A DNA stretch of 8,986 bases from Cyclobacteriaceae bacterium (GTDB lineage Bacteria; Bacteroidota; Bacteroidia; Cytophagales; Cyclobacteriaceae), in NCBI GenBank assembly GCA_009885605.1, contig VFKK01000191.1, positions 1 through 8,986 on the forward strand, read 5' to 3'. Below are positions 1-6,765 of the stretch, one piece after another. Under the pieces are notes generated by a model. The model did no database searches. It was given only the letters and a program-made list of their open reading frames with translations, and had not been told where the DNA came from. Numbering within the stretch: the first letter of the stretch is position 1; every line of letters begins with the position of its first letter. A program made the translations under genes and the position numbers.

Positions 1-1029
1 GCCATGATGGGAAATACCATCGTTTGGAAACCGGCATATACTCAGATTTATTCTGCACAGGTGTTGATGGAAGTCTTTAGAGAAGCAGGCGTGCCTGACG
101 GCGTGATCAACCTGATTTATGTCGATGGACCAACAGCCGGAGATATCATTTTCAAGCATCCCGATTTTGCAGGAATCCACTTTACAGGTTCGACCGGAGT
201 ATTCCAGCATGTTTGGAAGACGATCGGTGAAAATATCACTCGCTACAAATCTTATCCAAGAATAGTAGGAGAGACAGGCGGTAAAGACTTTGTAATCGCT
301 CATAAGTCGGCCAATCCAAAAGCTGTTGCCGTCGGTTTGGTGAGAGGATCTTTTGAGTATCAGGGTCAGAAATGCTCTGCTGCTTCCCGTGCTTATATTC
401 CTTCCAATATTTGGGGCGATGTAAAAAAATACATGCTGGAAGATCTTGCCGACATGAAAATGGGCGGAACGGAAGATTTCACCAACTTCATCAATGCAGT
501 GATTGACGAGAAATCATTCGATAAAATCGCCAAATACATCGCGGATGCGAAAGCAAACCCTACGGTGGAAATCATTTCCGGTGGAAATTGCGATAAGTCG
601 AAAGGCTATTTCATCGAGCCAACGGTGATCCTTACCAAAGATCCGATGTACACGACGATGTGCGAGGAGATCTTCGGTCCGGTTTTATCGATCTATGTGT
701 ACCATGAGGACCATTTCGAAGAAGCGTTGGAGTTGGTTGATAAGACTTCTCCTTATGCGCTGACCGGTGCCATTTTCTCCCAGGATCGATATGCAATTGA
801 GTTTGCTTCGCAAAAGTTGAAAAACGCTGCAGGTAACTTCTACATCAATGATAAACCAACAGGAGCAGTCGTGGGTCAGCAGCCATTTGGCGGAGCAAGA
901 GCTTCCGGCACCAATGACAAAGCCGGTTCGATGATCAACTTGCTGCGATGGGTGTCTCCACGTACAATCAAGGAAACGTTTGTTTCGCCTGAGGATTATC
1001 GATATCCGTTTTTGGAAAAGGATCTTTAA
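1..1029 (+). CDS. pruA: L-glutamate gamma-semialdehyde dehydrogenase (1-pyrroline-5-carboxylate dehydrogenase), 5'-truncated by window edge
   Basis: This NAD-dependent aldehyde dehydrogenase carries out the second step of proline breakdown, oxidising glutamate semialdehyde to glutamate in the cytoplasm. The frame is open from base 1, so the gene enters from the left. About 340 residues are present against roughly 540 for the full bacterial enzyme, so about 200 N-terminal residues are missing. Counting from the Met at base 4, the cofactor-site stretch FTGST is at residues 60-64. The general-base Glu is E90 in GETGGKDF, the catalytic Cys is C124 in GQKCSAASR, EEIFGPVL is at 221-228, and GQQPFGGARASGTNDKAG is at 291-308. 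This combination is characteristic of the P5CDH (ALDH4) group rather than other aldehyde dehydrogenases. It is a stand-alone enzyme here; no proline dehydrogenase domain is visible. The gene ends with TAA and is followed by a strong hairpin terminator. Confidence 0.95.
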   Translation, partial: AMMGNTIVWKPAYTQIYSAQVLMEVFREAGVPDGVINLIYVDGPTAGDIIFKHPDFAGIHFTGSTGVFQHVWKTIGENITRYKSYPRIVGETGGKDFVIAHKSANPKAVAVGLVRGSFEYQGQKCSAASRAYIPSNIWGDVKKYMLEDLADMKMGGTEDFTNFINAVIDEKSFDKIAKYIADAKANPTVEIISGGNCDKSKGYFIEPTVILTKDPMYTTMCEEIFGPVLSIYVYHEDHFEEALELVDKTSPYALTGAIFSQDRYAIEFASQKLKNAAGNFYINDKPTGAVVGQQPFGGARASGTNDKAGSMINLLRWVSPRTIKETFVSPEDYRYPFLEKDL

Positions 1030-1072
1030 TCCAACCTTTGAAGCACTAAAGTTTTTAAACTTTTTCTACAAC

Positions 1073-1103
1073 AAAAAAGGCCAGCGAAAGCTGGCCTTTT
1101 TTT
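1073..1103. terminator. Bidirectional rho-independent terminator between pruA and the CHRD gene
   Basis: A perfect 7-bp stem, GGCCAGC (1079-1085) and GCTGGCC (1090-1096), closes a GAAA tetraloop. Six A's lie on the left and seven T's on the right, so the structure gives a GC stem plus U-run on either strand. It lies 43 bases after the pruA stop and 20 bases beyond the 3' end of the minus-strand CHRD gene, so it can end both convergent transcripts. Confidence 0.92.
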
Positions 1104-1122
1104 ACTCGGGCAATAAAACAAC

Positions 1123-2082
1123 TTAATTTACCTGTCCTCTTAACTCACCACCTGGAAATCTGTCAGTATGGACGTTCACATAAGCGTTGCCTGTTCGAAA
1201 AGCCTCACGAAGAATAAAGAAATCTCCCCCACGCAATTGGCCAGAAAACATCGTAGGCAAAATTTCACCTTGTGCATATAGACCAGATACAGGCCCATTT
1301 ACTTTATCCATTCTTAAATTATAGACTACTCCTCCATTTACGCCAGCTTTTGCAAAGTGGATATGTGCAAATCTCACATCAGATATCTCATCCACGTTTA
1401 CATGGAAAGTGGCTGCACTTCCATCGGTTGAGAAGTTGAATTTTGCTACTCCTGTTCCAGAAGAAAGTACAGAAGGAACTTCATTCGCACCTGATAATTT
1501 GGCGTCATAGTTTTTATTATTGTTGGCTTGGATCATACTTACTTGACCGCGAAGCTCGCCACCTCGATTGGCTGAAGTGTGCACATTTACGTAAATTTTA
1601 CCCATTTCCAATTCCTTCACTAAATCTGCGATTGTCTTACCTGCAAGTGATCCGGATAACATGGATGAGTCGATAGTACCGACAGCTATTAGACCGTTGG
1701 AAAGGGGAGAAGGACTCTGATTTGGGATCAATGTGACCACCACACCTCCATTGGATCCTGCGGGAGCATTGTGGAGGTGAGCAAAGATAATCCCTGTAGT
1801 ATTGGCAACTCTAATCTCAAATTTTAGCATGTTGCCATCTACTTGGGTGATTCGAGCTGCGCCAGAACCAGGTGAAGCTACACTTGGAACTTCTTCAGTA
1901 CCGATCAAAAATGCACCATACTCGGAAATGTTGCCTTTACGCGCATTGGGGTCAGCATTTTCGGCAATTTCTTCAGGTGTGAGTTGATTCATTACAGGAG
2001 TTTCTTCCTGAAAATTTTGGCAGCTGAAGGCGATAAACGCCAAAAAAGCAAGCACCATGAGTTTTTGAAAAGAATTTTTCAT
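1123..2082 (-). CDS. Lipoprotein with two tandem CHRD domains
   Basis: This is a predicted 319-residue exported lipoprotein. The chosen start (Met codon 2080-2082) gives a compact signal peptide with a basic N-terminus, a hydrophobic core (residues 8-18) and the lipobox-like AFSC, placing the lipidated Cys at 21. An ATG 12 codons upstream would bury this signal. A low-complexity acidic linker runs to about residue 50. Two CHRD (chordin-type, Pfam PF07452) repeats follow at about 54-181 and 192-318. Each shows the same order of motifs: EVPS (64-67; 201-204), AHLH/AHIH plus NGGVV (101-104 and 111-115; 239-242 and 249-253), and YVNVHT then GGELRGQV (164-169 and 174-181; 301-306 and 311-318). The protein ends with the second domain and has no sorting tail. 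The biochemical role of bacterial CHRD domains is not established, and cell-surface or periplasmic placement is inferred from the signal. It is transcribed alone, convergent with pruA. Confidence 0.88.
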   Translation of the reverse strand: MKNSFQKLMVLAFLAFIAFSCQNFQEETPVMNQLTPEEIAENADPNARKGNISEYGAFLIGTEEVPSVASPGSGAARITQVDGNMLKFEIRVANTTGIIFAHLHNAPAGSNGGVVVTLIPNQSPSPLSNGLIAVGTIDSSMLSGSLAGKTIADLVKELEMGKIYVNVHTSANRGGELRGQVSMIQANNNKNYDAKLSGANEVPSVLSSGTGVAKFNFSTDGSAATFHVNVDEISDVRFAHIHFAKAGVNGGVVYNLRMDKVNGPVSGLYAQGEILPTMFSGQLRGGDFFILREAFRTGNAYVNVHTDRFPGGELRGQVN

Positions 2083-2277
2083 TGAATAATGAGTTAAGAT
2101 TTTGAATAGATAAATCAAATACGAAATGAATTGTTTATCTGGATTGTTTTGACTTTCAATTATCTAAAAAAATATTTTGATGTATTTGATCAGCATTTGT
2201 CAAAGGAAAATCCATTAGGATTCGTTTAGGGGAAGCGGAAATTAGTCGTGCTGGTTTATATCCAGCTGAAAAAATTG

Positions 2278-2306
2278 AAAAAAAAACGGCTGAATCTCTC
2301 CAGCCG
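2278..2306 (-). terminator. Rho-independent terminator of fabG
   Basis: Read on the minus strand, CGGCTG (2301-2306) pairs with CAGCCG (2287-2292) around an 8-nt loop and is followed by nine T's (the A run at 2278-2286). It lies 22 bases after the fabG stop codon and separates fabG from the CHRD gene downstream on the same strand. Confidence 0.88.
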
Positions 2307-2328
2307 CTCGTATTTCGTGACTCGTAAT

Positions 2329-3075
2329 TTAAGTCAACATAGCTCCATCCACCTGGATCACCTGTCCGGAGATGTAGCTGCTCAAGTCTGAACCAAGGAA
2401 TACGCAGGCATTTGCCACTTCTTCCGGCTGACCACCGCGCTTCATCGGAATTCCATCTCTCCAGCCCTGAACTGTTTTTTCATCCAACACGGCAGTCATT
2501 TCAGTTTCGATGAAACCCGGAGCGACTGCATTGGATCGGATATTTCTGGAACCAAGCTCCAAAGCAATTGACTTCGTGAACCCGATGATTCCGGCTTTGG
2601 AAGCAGCATAGTTTGCCTGACCGGCGTTGCCTTTGATTCCGACCACGGAAGTGATGTTGATGATGGAGCCGGATTTGGCTTTCATCATGGTGCGGGTTAC
2701 CGCTTTTACGGTATTGAAACAAGACTTCAGGTTGATGCCGATTACCTCGTCCCAGGCTTCTTCAGTCATTCTCATCAAGAGATTGTCTCGGGTGATTCCG
2801 GCATTGTTGACCAGAATATCCAATCCGCCAAATTCAGCCACCACATTATTGACTAATTCTTCAGCAGCTTTGAAGTCAGATGCATCCGAGCGATAGCCTT
2901 TGGCTTTGATGCCAAAAGCAGCTAATTCCGCTTCAAGCGCCTGGCCTTTTTCCACACTGGACAAAAAAGTAAAAGCGACATTTGCGCCTTCCTGAGCATA
3001 TCTGATTGCAATTGCGCGACCGATGCCTTTAGAAGCGCCGGTGATTAAGGCCGTTTTTCCTGAAAGTAATCCCAT
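2329..3075 (-). CDS. fabG: 3-oxoacyl-[acyl-carrier-protein] reductase
   Basis: This is a cytoplasmic NADPH-dependent reductase of the short-chain dehydrogenase family, which reduces 3-oxoacyl-ACP to 3-hydroxyacyl-ACP in type II fatty acid synthesis. At 248 residues it is the usual FabG length. The Rossmann glycine motif TGASKGIG is at 12-19, NNAG at 90-93, and the catalytic tetrad is N115, S143, Y156 and K160 (in YAASK). PGFIETEM (186-193), GGQPEEVA (214-221) and the C-terminal SGQVIQVDGA (236-245) match FabG more closely than generic sugar or steroid dehydrogenases. It stands alone here, with no acpP, fabD or fabF beside it, so a role as a specialised 3-oxoacyl reductase cannot be fully excluded. 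It has its own -7 box 22 bases upstream and its own terminator, and it diverges from lpdA. Confidence 0.93.
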   Translation of the reverse strand: MGLLSGKTALITGASKGIGRAIAIRYAQEGANVAFTFLSSVEKGQALEAELAAFGIKAKGYRSDASDFKAAEELVNNVVAEFGGLDILVNNAGITRDNLLMRMTEEAWDEVIGINLKSCFNTVKAVTRTMMKAKSGSIINITSVVGIKGNAGQANYAASKAGIIGFTKSIALELGSRNIRSNAVAPGFIETEMTAVLDEKTVQGWRDGIPMKRGGQPEEVANACVFLGSDLSSYISGQVIQVDGAMLT

Positions 3076-3097
3076 TGAGTTTAGAATTTTGTGTGGC

Positions 3098-3105
3098 CAA
3101 AATTA
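3098..3105 (-). promoter_or_regulatory. Candidate Bacteroidota -7 box for fabG
   Basis: On the minus strand this reads TAATTTTG, a perfect match to the Bacteroidota TAnnTTTG -7 consensus, and it ends 22 bases before the fabG ATG. The -33 side is weak: the nearest clear TTTG lies about 25 bases upstream rather than the usual 19 or so. No Shine-Dalgarno sequence is visible. Confidence 0.45.
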
Positions 3106-3204
3106 GAAAAAAAGCCAAAACTTTCGTGCTCAAAGTTTAAAACACCTGCTTTTTCAACATTAACAAGCGCATTAATCTGGCATTTAGCCATTGTTAAATA
3201 TATT

Positions 3205-3284
3205 ATTCTAAGAATCCATTGATCGGGAGAATACTATTCTATTTCCCCCTCAAATTTGATTGAAAAGCGCGTTTTTAAGCTTAA
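3205..3284. promoter_or_regulatory. Cluster of four short perfect dyads in the fabG-lpdA divergent region
   Basis: The centre of this 293-bp intergenic stretch holds four short perfect inverted repeats: ATTCTAAGAAT (3205-3215), AGAATACTATTCT (3228-3240), TCAAATTTGA (3250-3259) and TTAAGCTTAA (3275-3284). Their centres are 20-25 bp apart, and the first two share the half-site AGAAT/ATTCT in opposite orders. They could be operators for a dimeric regulator of one or both flanking genes. In AT-rich DNA short dyads also arise by chance, so this is a suggestion only. Confidence 0.25.
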
Positions 3285-3325
3285 GAAGGTTCTGTGACCT
3301 GATTTTTTTCTGAAGTCAAAAGGCC

Positions 3326-3333
3326 TATTTTTG
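3326..3333 (+). promoter_or_regulatory. Candidate Bacteroidota -7 box for lpdA
   Basis: TATTTTTG matches the TAnnTTTG consensus exactly and lies 35 bases before the lpdA ATG, which would leave a leader of roughly 30 nt. The -33 position holds a T-run without a clear TTTG, so only the -7 half is well supported. Confidence 0.5.
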
Positions 3334-3368
3334 CGTAGTTTCAATTCGTTATCAAACAAGAATTAGAT

Positions 3369-4766
3369 ATGTCTTCGACAAAATTTGACTTGATCGTAGT
3401 GGGCAGTGGTCCCGGTGGTTATGTAGCTGCGATTCGTGCCTCTCAACTCGGTCTGAAAACCGCTATCGTGGAAGCTGAAGAGCTTGGTGGTATTTGCCTC
3501 AACTGGGGCTGTATCCCTACGAAAGCTTTGCTGAAGAGCGCACAGGTTTTTGAATACATTCAGCATGCAGCCGATTACGGAATCACGGTGAAAAGTGCAG
3601 AAGCTGATTTCACAGGAATGGTCAAAAGAAGCCGAGGAGTTGCAGACGGAATGAGCAAGGGAGTAAGCTTCCTGATGAAGAAGAATAAAATTGAAATCTT
3701 GGTAGGTTGGGGAAAAATCCAGCCGGGCAAAAAGGTTGAGGTTTCTGATAAAGAAGGCAAAAAGACGGTTTATTCCGCAGACAATATCATAATCGCTACA
3801 GGCGCAAGAGCTCGTGAGCTTCCGGCCATCAAAATCGATGACAAGAAAATCATCGGTTACCGCAAGGCCATGACCTTAGAAAAACAGCCAAAGAAAATGG
3901 TTGTGGTAGGTTCCGGTGCCATCGGAGTTGAATTCGCTTATTTCTATTCATCTATCGGAACCGAAGTGACGATCGTTGAATTTTTGGATCGAATCGTGCC
4001 GGTGGAGGATGAAGAAGTTTCAAAAGCTTTGGAAAAAATCTACAAAAAGGCAGGAATGAAAATCATGACTTCTGCTGAAGTTACGGCTGTGGATACCAAA
4101 GGAGAAGGTTGCAAAGTGACAGTGAAATCCGCGAAAGGCGAAGAAGTCATCGAATGCGATGTTGTTCTTTCTGCAGTAGGTGTTGTTTCCAACCTGGAAA
4201 ACATCGGCTTGGAAGATGTAGGAATTCTCGTAGAGAAAGGAAAAATCAAAGTTGACGAGTATTACAAGACCAACATGCCGGGCTATTACGCCATCGGTGA
4301 TGTGGTTCCCGGACCTGCTTTGGCACACGTGGCTTCAGCAGAAGGAATCATCTGTGTGGAGAAAATAGCAGGCCACCATCCTGAGGCGTTGGATTATGGA
4401 AATATCCCGGGCTGTACTTATTGCTCTCCGGAAATAGCATCGGTAGGATATACTGAAGCGAAAGCAAAAGAAGCCGGATACGAAGTGAGAATTGGTAAGT
4501 TCCCTTTCTCAGCTTCAGGAAAAGCATCCGCGGCAGGAGCAAAAGACGGTTTCGTGAAACTGGTTTTTGATAAGAAATACGGAGAGATTTTAGGTGCCCA
4601 CATGATAGGAGCCAACGTCACCGAAATGGTAGCTGAGATTGTAGCTATCCGCAAACTGGAGACTACAGGTCATGAGTTAATAAAGACTGTTCACCCGCAT
4701 CCAACTATGTCAGAGGCGATCATGGAAGCCGCTGCCGCCGCTTACGGTGAAGTGATACATTTGTAA
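3369..4766 (+). CDS. lpdA: Dihydrolipoyl dehydrogenase (E3 subunit)
   Basis: This FAD-containing homodimeric enzyme reoxidises the dihydrolipoyl groups of the pyruvate, 2-oxoglutarate and branched-chain 2-oxoacid dehydrogenase complexes, and of the glycine cleavage H protein, passing electrons to NAD+. The 465-residue length is standard. The FAD-binding motif GSGPGG is at 12-17 and the redox-active disulfide is C43/C48 in GGICLNWGCIP. ATGA at 143-146, the NAD-binding GSGAIG at 181-186 and the second FAD contact AIGDV at 308-312 follow. The C-terminal dimer domain carries the catalytic His and Glu in HPHPTMSE (442-449). All key residues are present. The ATG has no Shine-Dalgarno site. No E1 or E2 genes are adjacent, so this is probably a shared E3. 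A hairpin terminator follows, and the next gene on the strand is an ECF sigma factor. Confidence 0.96.
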   Translation: MSSTKFDLIVVGSGPGGYVAAIRASQLGLKTAIVEAEELGGICLNWGCIPTKALLKSAQVFEYIQHAADYGITVKSAEADFTGMVKRSRGVADGMSKGVSFLMKKNKIEILVGWGKIQPGKKVEVSDKEGKKTVYSADNIIIATGARARELPAIKIDDKKIIGYRKAMTLEKQPKKMVVVGSGAIGVEFAYFYSSIGTEVTIVEFLDRIVPVEDEEVSKALEKIYKKAGMKIMTSAEVTAVDTKGEGCKVTVKSAKGEEVIECDVVLSAVGVVSNLENIGLEDVGILVEKGKIKVDEYYKTNMPGYYAIGDVVPGPALAHVASAEGIICVEKIAGHHPEALDYGNIPGCTYCSPEIASVGYTEAKAKEAGYEVRIGKFPFSASGKASAAGAKDGFVKLVFDKKYGEILGAHMIGANVTEMVAEIVAIRKLETTGHELIKTVHPHPTMSEAIMEAAAAAYGEVIHL

Positions 4767-4789
4767 TTCTAATTTTAAAAGCAATATTT

Positions 4790-4829
4790 AACCCAAGGCT
4801 GAAACAATTGGTCTTGGGTTTTATTTTTA
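4790..4829 (+). terminator. Terminator after lpdA, close upstream of the sigma gene
   Basis: AACCCAAG (4790-4797) pairs perfectly with CTTGGGTT (4813-4820) across a 15-nt loop, followed by a T-rich tract to 4828. It lies 24 bases after the lpdA stop. The right arm and the T tract lie immediately before, and possibly inside, the 5' end of the sigma gene, so the structure could also work as an attenuator for that gene. Confidence 0.75.
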
Positions 4830-4855
4830 AAGGAGTCACCACAACCAAATTACTT

Positions 4856-5389
4856 TTGCAAGAAGAACAAATCATCGCCGGACTCAGGGCAAAGGACAGA
4901 AAGACTACCGAGTATTTATATGAAAAATACTCAAGAGCACTCTATGCTGTGATTTCCAGAATCATCACTGATCAGGATATCGCGGAGGAGGTTTTTCACG
5001 ATTCCTTTATCAAAATCACCAGAAAAATCGATAGCTACGAAGAGTCAAAAGGGCGCTTATATACCTGGATGGCCAATATTTGCAGAAATTCTGCCATTGA
5101 TAAGCTTCGCTCCAAAGAACTTTCACAATCTGCTAAGACCAACACAATAGATGACTTCGTATATGAATTGGAAAGCCAGTCAGGAACGATGGATCATGTG
5201 GATGGGATAGGAGTGAAGGAACTGATGAATCAGCTCAACGACGATCAAAAATTCATTATTGAATATATTTATTTCAAAGGATATACCCATTCGGAAGTTT
5301 CGGAGGAGTTTGATATTCCTCTGGGAACTGTCAAATCCCGTGTCAGGGCGGCAATACAAGTGTTAAAAAAGAACTTAGACAAAATCTAG
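4856..5389 (+). CDS. ECF-type RNA polymerase sigma factor (sigma-70 family)
   Basis: This alternative sigma factor is likely held inactive by the anti-sigma product of the next gene. From the TTG chosen here the protein is 177 residues. Region 2 spans about 20-86 (LYEKYSRALYAVISR, DIAEEVFHDSFIKI, and YTWMANICRNSAIDKLRS for promoter -10 recognition and core binding). Region 4 spans about 121-171, with the helix-turn-helix at HSEVSEEFDIPLGTVKSRVR (145-164). The short linker and lack of regions 1 and 3 fit the ECF group; the pairing with an RskA-like partner resembles SigK-type ECFs. The start is uncertain. There is no in-frame ATG upstream of the conserved region. TTG at 4856 gives a natural N-terminus (MQEEQIIAGL), whereas TTG at 4808 lies inside the upstream hairpin. 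An AAAGGAG at 4829-4835 is too far (20 nt) to serve 4856 well. The stop TAG shares its G with the GTG start of the anti-sigma gene. Confidence 0.88.
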   Translation: MQEEQIIAGLRAKDRKTTEYLYEKYSRALYAVISRIITDQDIAEEVFHDSFIKITRKIDSYEESKGRLYTWMANICRNSAIDKLRSKELSQSAKTNTIDDFVYELESQSGTMDHVDGIGVKELMNQLNDDQKFIIEYIYFKGYTHSEVSEEFDIPLGTVKSRVRAAIQVLKKNLDKI

Positions 5390-6204
5390 TGGATATTCAA
5401 TCTTACATAGCATCAGGCAAATTAGAGCTTTTCCTTCTGGGTGAGCTCAATGAGCGCGAGCGTGAGGAGGTTCTGGCCTTGGCAAGAAAGTATCCCGAAA
5501 TCCAAAAAGAATTGGATGCGCTTGAGGAAACCATGTTTGCCTTTGACCAAAAAACCGGACCGGTGCCTTCATCTAAGGTGAAGGATAAAATATTTGCCAG
5601 CCTTGAAAGTGAATTCAAAGCGGCTGAGACTCCAAAGGGAAGAGCTTCGGAAACAAAGGTTGTTTCACTTTCTCCATGGAAATCATATGCAGCAGCTGCT
5701 TCGATAGTGGCAGTTTTGGCTTCGGCGGCAGCGATATTTTATGCTACTAAATACTACGAAAAAGATCAGCAGTTCACGGCTTTGCTTCAGGAGCAAAGTG
5801 TGATGGCAGATAATCTGAATCAGGTCAAGTTTGAATATGAGCAAAAAGATGTAATCGTGGAAAAACTTGTAGCAGGCGATTTTAAGCGGGTGGAATTGAA
5901 AGTCGGAGGGCTCGAGATCCAAAAAGATGCAGAAGTGGATGTCTTCTGGGATAAGAATGCTCAGGAAGTTTTTATTGCAGTTAATAATTTGAATGAATTG
6001 AGCGATGAGTATGATTACCAACTTTGGGCAATTGGATCAAATGGTCCGATTGGGATTGGATTGGTCACTTCGGGTCAGAAATTAACGTTTCAACAAATGA
6101 ATTCAGTTTCTGACGCCGGAGTATTTGCAATCACCATCGAGCCAAAAGGAGGTTCACAAAAGCCTACACTGGACAAATTGGTGGTGATCGGAGATGTGAC
6201 TTAA
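5389..6204 (+). CDS. Membrane-bound anti-sigma factor, RskA-like
   Basis: This is a 271-residue single-pass membrane protein predicted to bind and restrain the sigma factor encoded just upstream. The N-terminal cytoplasmic helical part (about 1-75, including SGKLELFLLGELNERER) resembles anti-sigma domains. One transmembrane helix lies at about 98-119 (YAAAASIVAVLASAAAIFYA), preceded by Trp-Lys and followed by a charged, Gln/Glu-rich probable coiled coil at 122-160. The C-terminal, presumably periplasmic, domain (about 165-271) has RskA (Pfam PF10099) hallmarks: YQLWAI (210-215), DAGVFAITIEPKGGS (242-256) with P259, and a closing VVIGDV. The protein contains no cysteine, so it lacks the zinc-binding His-Cys motif of many anti-sigmas. 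The start is GTG, overlapping the sigma stop by one base (TAGTG), which suggests coupled translation and a fixed ratio of the two proteins. The activating signal is unknown. Confidence 0.88.
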   Translation: MDIQSYIASGKLELFLLGELNEREREEVLALARKYPEIQKELDALEETMFAFDQKTGPVPSSKVKDKIFASLESEFKAAETPKGRASETKVVSLSPWKSYAAAASIVAVLASAAAIFYATKYYEKDQQFTALLQEQSVMADNLNQVKFEYEQKDVIVEKLVAGDFKRVELKVGGLEIQKDAEVDVFWDKNAQEVFIAVNNLNELSDEYDYQLWAIGSNGPIGIGLVTSGQKLTFQQMNSVSDAGVFAITIEPKGGSQKPTLDKLVVIGDVT

Positions 6205-6227
6205 GAAGCAAATGCAATTATAAATTC

Positions 6228-6260
6228 AAGCCTGTTCTGAAAAGAGCAGGCTTTCTTGTT
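6228..6260 (+). terminator. Terminator-like hairpin after the sigma/anti-sigma pair
   Basis: AAGCCTGTTCT (6228-6238) and AGAGCAGGCTT (6243-6253) form an 11-bp stem with one G-U pair around a GAAA tetraloop. The following tract is T-rich but interrupted (TTTCTTGTT), so termination may be incomplete. It begins 24 bases after the anti-sigma stop and separates it from the DUF2721 gene. Confidence 0.7.
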
Positions 6261-6285
6261 GGTTTCAGTGAAAATGGTGGATCTT

Positions 6286-6293
6286 TAAGATTG
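6286..6293 (+). promoter_or_regulatory. Weak candidate -7 box for the DUF2721-GDPD-ltaE run
   Basis: TAAGATTG matches TAnnTTTG at five of the six fixed positions and ends 13 bases before the DUF2721 start codon, with GGTTTC about 20 bases upstream where a -33 TTTG would be expected. The leader would be very short. This is the only candidate seen in the 102-bp gap. Confidence 0.22.
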
Positions 6294-6306
6294 AACCCTT
6301 GATGCT

Positions 6307-6765
6307 ATGGAACTCCAACTCTCAACACCTGCATTACTTTTTTCAGCAATCACCTTGCTGATGCTGGCCTTCACCAATCGGTTTTTGGCGATAGCCACCC
6401 TGATTCGCGGGCTGCATAAAAGTTATCGAAAATCTCCCGACAAGGAAATCATCGTAGAGCAGATTCATAATCTGCGCCGTCGTCTGACACTTATCAAAAA
6501 CATGCAGCTATTCGGAGTTTTCAGCTTTTTATTATGCGTGGTTTGTATGTATTTGCTTTTTCGTGGACTCACAGCATCCGCCAATTGGGTGTTTGTGGCA
6601 AGCATGGTTTCGTTGCTGATTTCGCTTGCTATCTCACTCGTAGAGATACAGATTTCTACCAAAGCACTCAATCTGGAGTTGGGAGACATGGAGGATTTGT
6701 TTGAAAAGAGGAAAAGCAGCCTGGATTTTATATTTAAGAAAGATTCGAAAAAAGATGAGAGTTAA
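6307..6765 (+). CDS. DUF2721 family integral membrane protein
   Basis: This is a 152-residue inner-membrane protein of unknown function. The opening LSTPALLFSAITLLMLAFTN followed by RFLAIATLIRGLH (residues 5-37) is the signature I associate with the DUF2721 family. Three membrane segments are visible at about 8-32, 67-87 and 93-115. A basic, helical loop (38-64, including HNLRRRLTLIKN) lies between the first two. The tail is charged and lysine-rich (DLFEKRKSSLDFIFKKDSKKDES, 130-152) and is likely cytoplasmic. The ATG at 6307 puts the family motif at the N-terminus; another ATG five bases upstream is out of frame. The last 11 bases overlap the start of the next gene, so the three-gene run is probably one operon. 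No function is proposed. Confidence 0.82.
   Translation: MELQLSTPALLFSAITLLMLAFTNRFLAIATLIRGLHKSYRKSPDKEIIVEQIHNLRRRLTLIKNMQLFGVFSFLLCVVCMYLLFRGLTASANWVFVASMVSLLISLAISLVEIQISTKALNLELGDMEDLFEKRKSSLDFIFKKDSKKDES

Noticed and set aside
2083..2118. A longer N-terminus for the CHRD lipoprotein (12 extra codons from an upstream ATG).
   Set aside because: It would put a polar stretch ahead of a good lipoprotein signal peptide that starts at the Met codon 2080-2082.
2250..2266. A small hairpin (GCTGG, 7-nt loop, CCAGC) between the fabG terminator and the CHRD gene.
   Set aside because: The stem is only 5 bp and there is no T-run on the 3' side in either direction that would make it a terminator. 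No other function is indicated.
3505..3520. Possibility that the lpdA product is a related flavoprotein such as mercuric reductase or glutathione reductase.
   Set aside because: The LGGICLNWGCIPTK redox motif, the HPHPTMSE C-terminus and the 465-residue length fit dihydrolipoyl dehydrogenase, and there is no N-terminal heavy-metal domain or C-terminal Cys pair.
4851..4858. TACTTTTG, an exact TAnnTTTG match just ahead of the sigma gene.
   Set aside because: A transcript starting about 7 bases downstream would lack every plausible start codon, and the next in-frame candidate would remove part of sigma region 2. No -33 element is present. It is probably chance in T-rich DNA.
6701..6754. A longer N-terminus for the GDPD-family protein starting inside the DUF2721 gene.
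   Set aside because: The extra 18 residues are basic and out of keeping with a signal peptide, while the ATG at 6755 gives a proper export signal and an 11-base overlap like the next junction.
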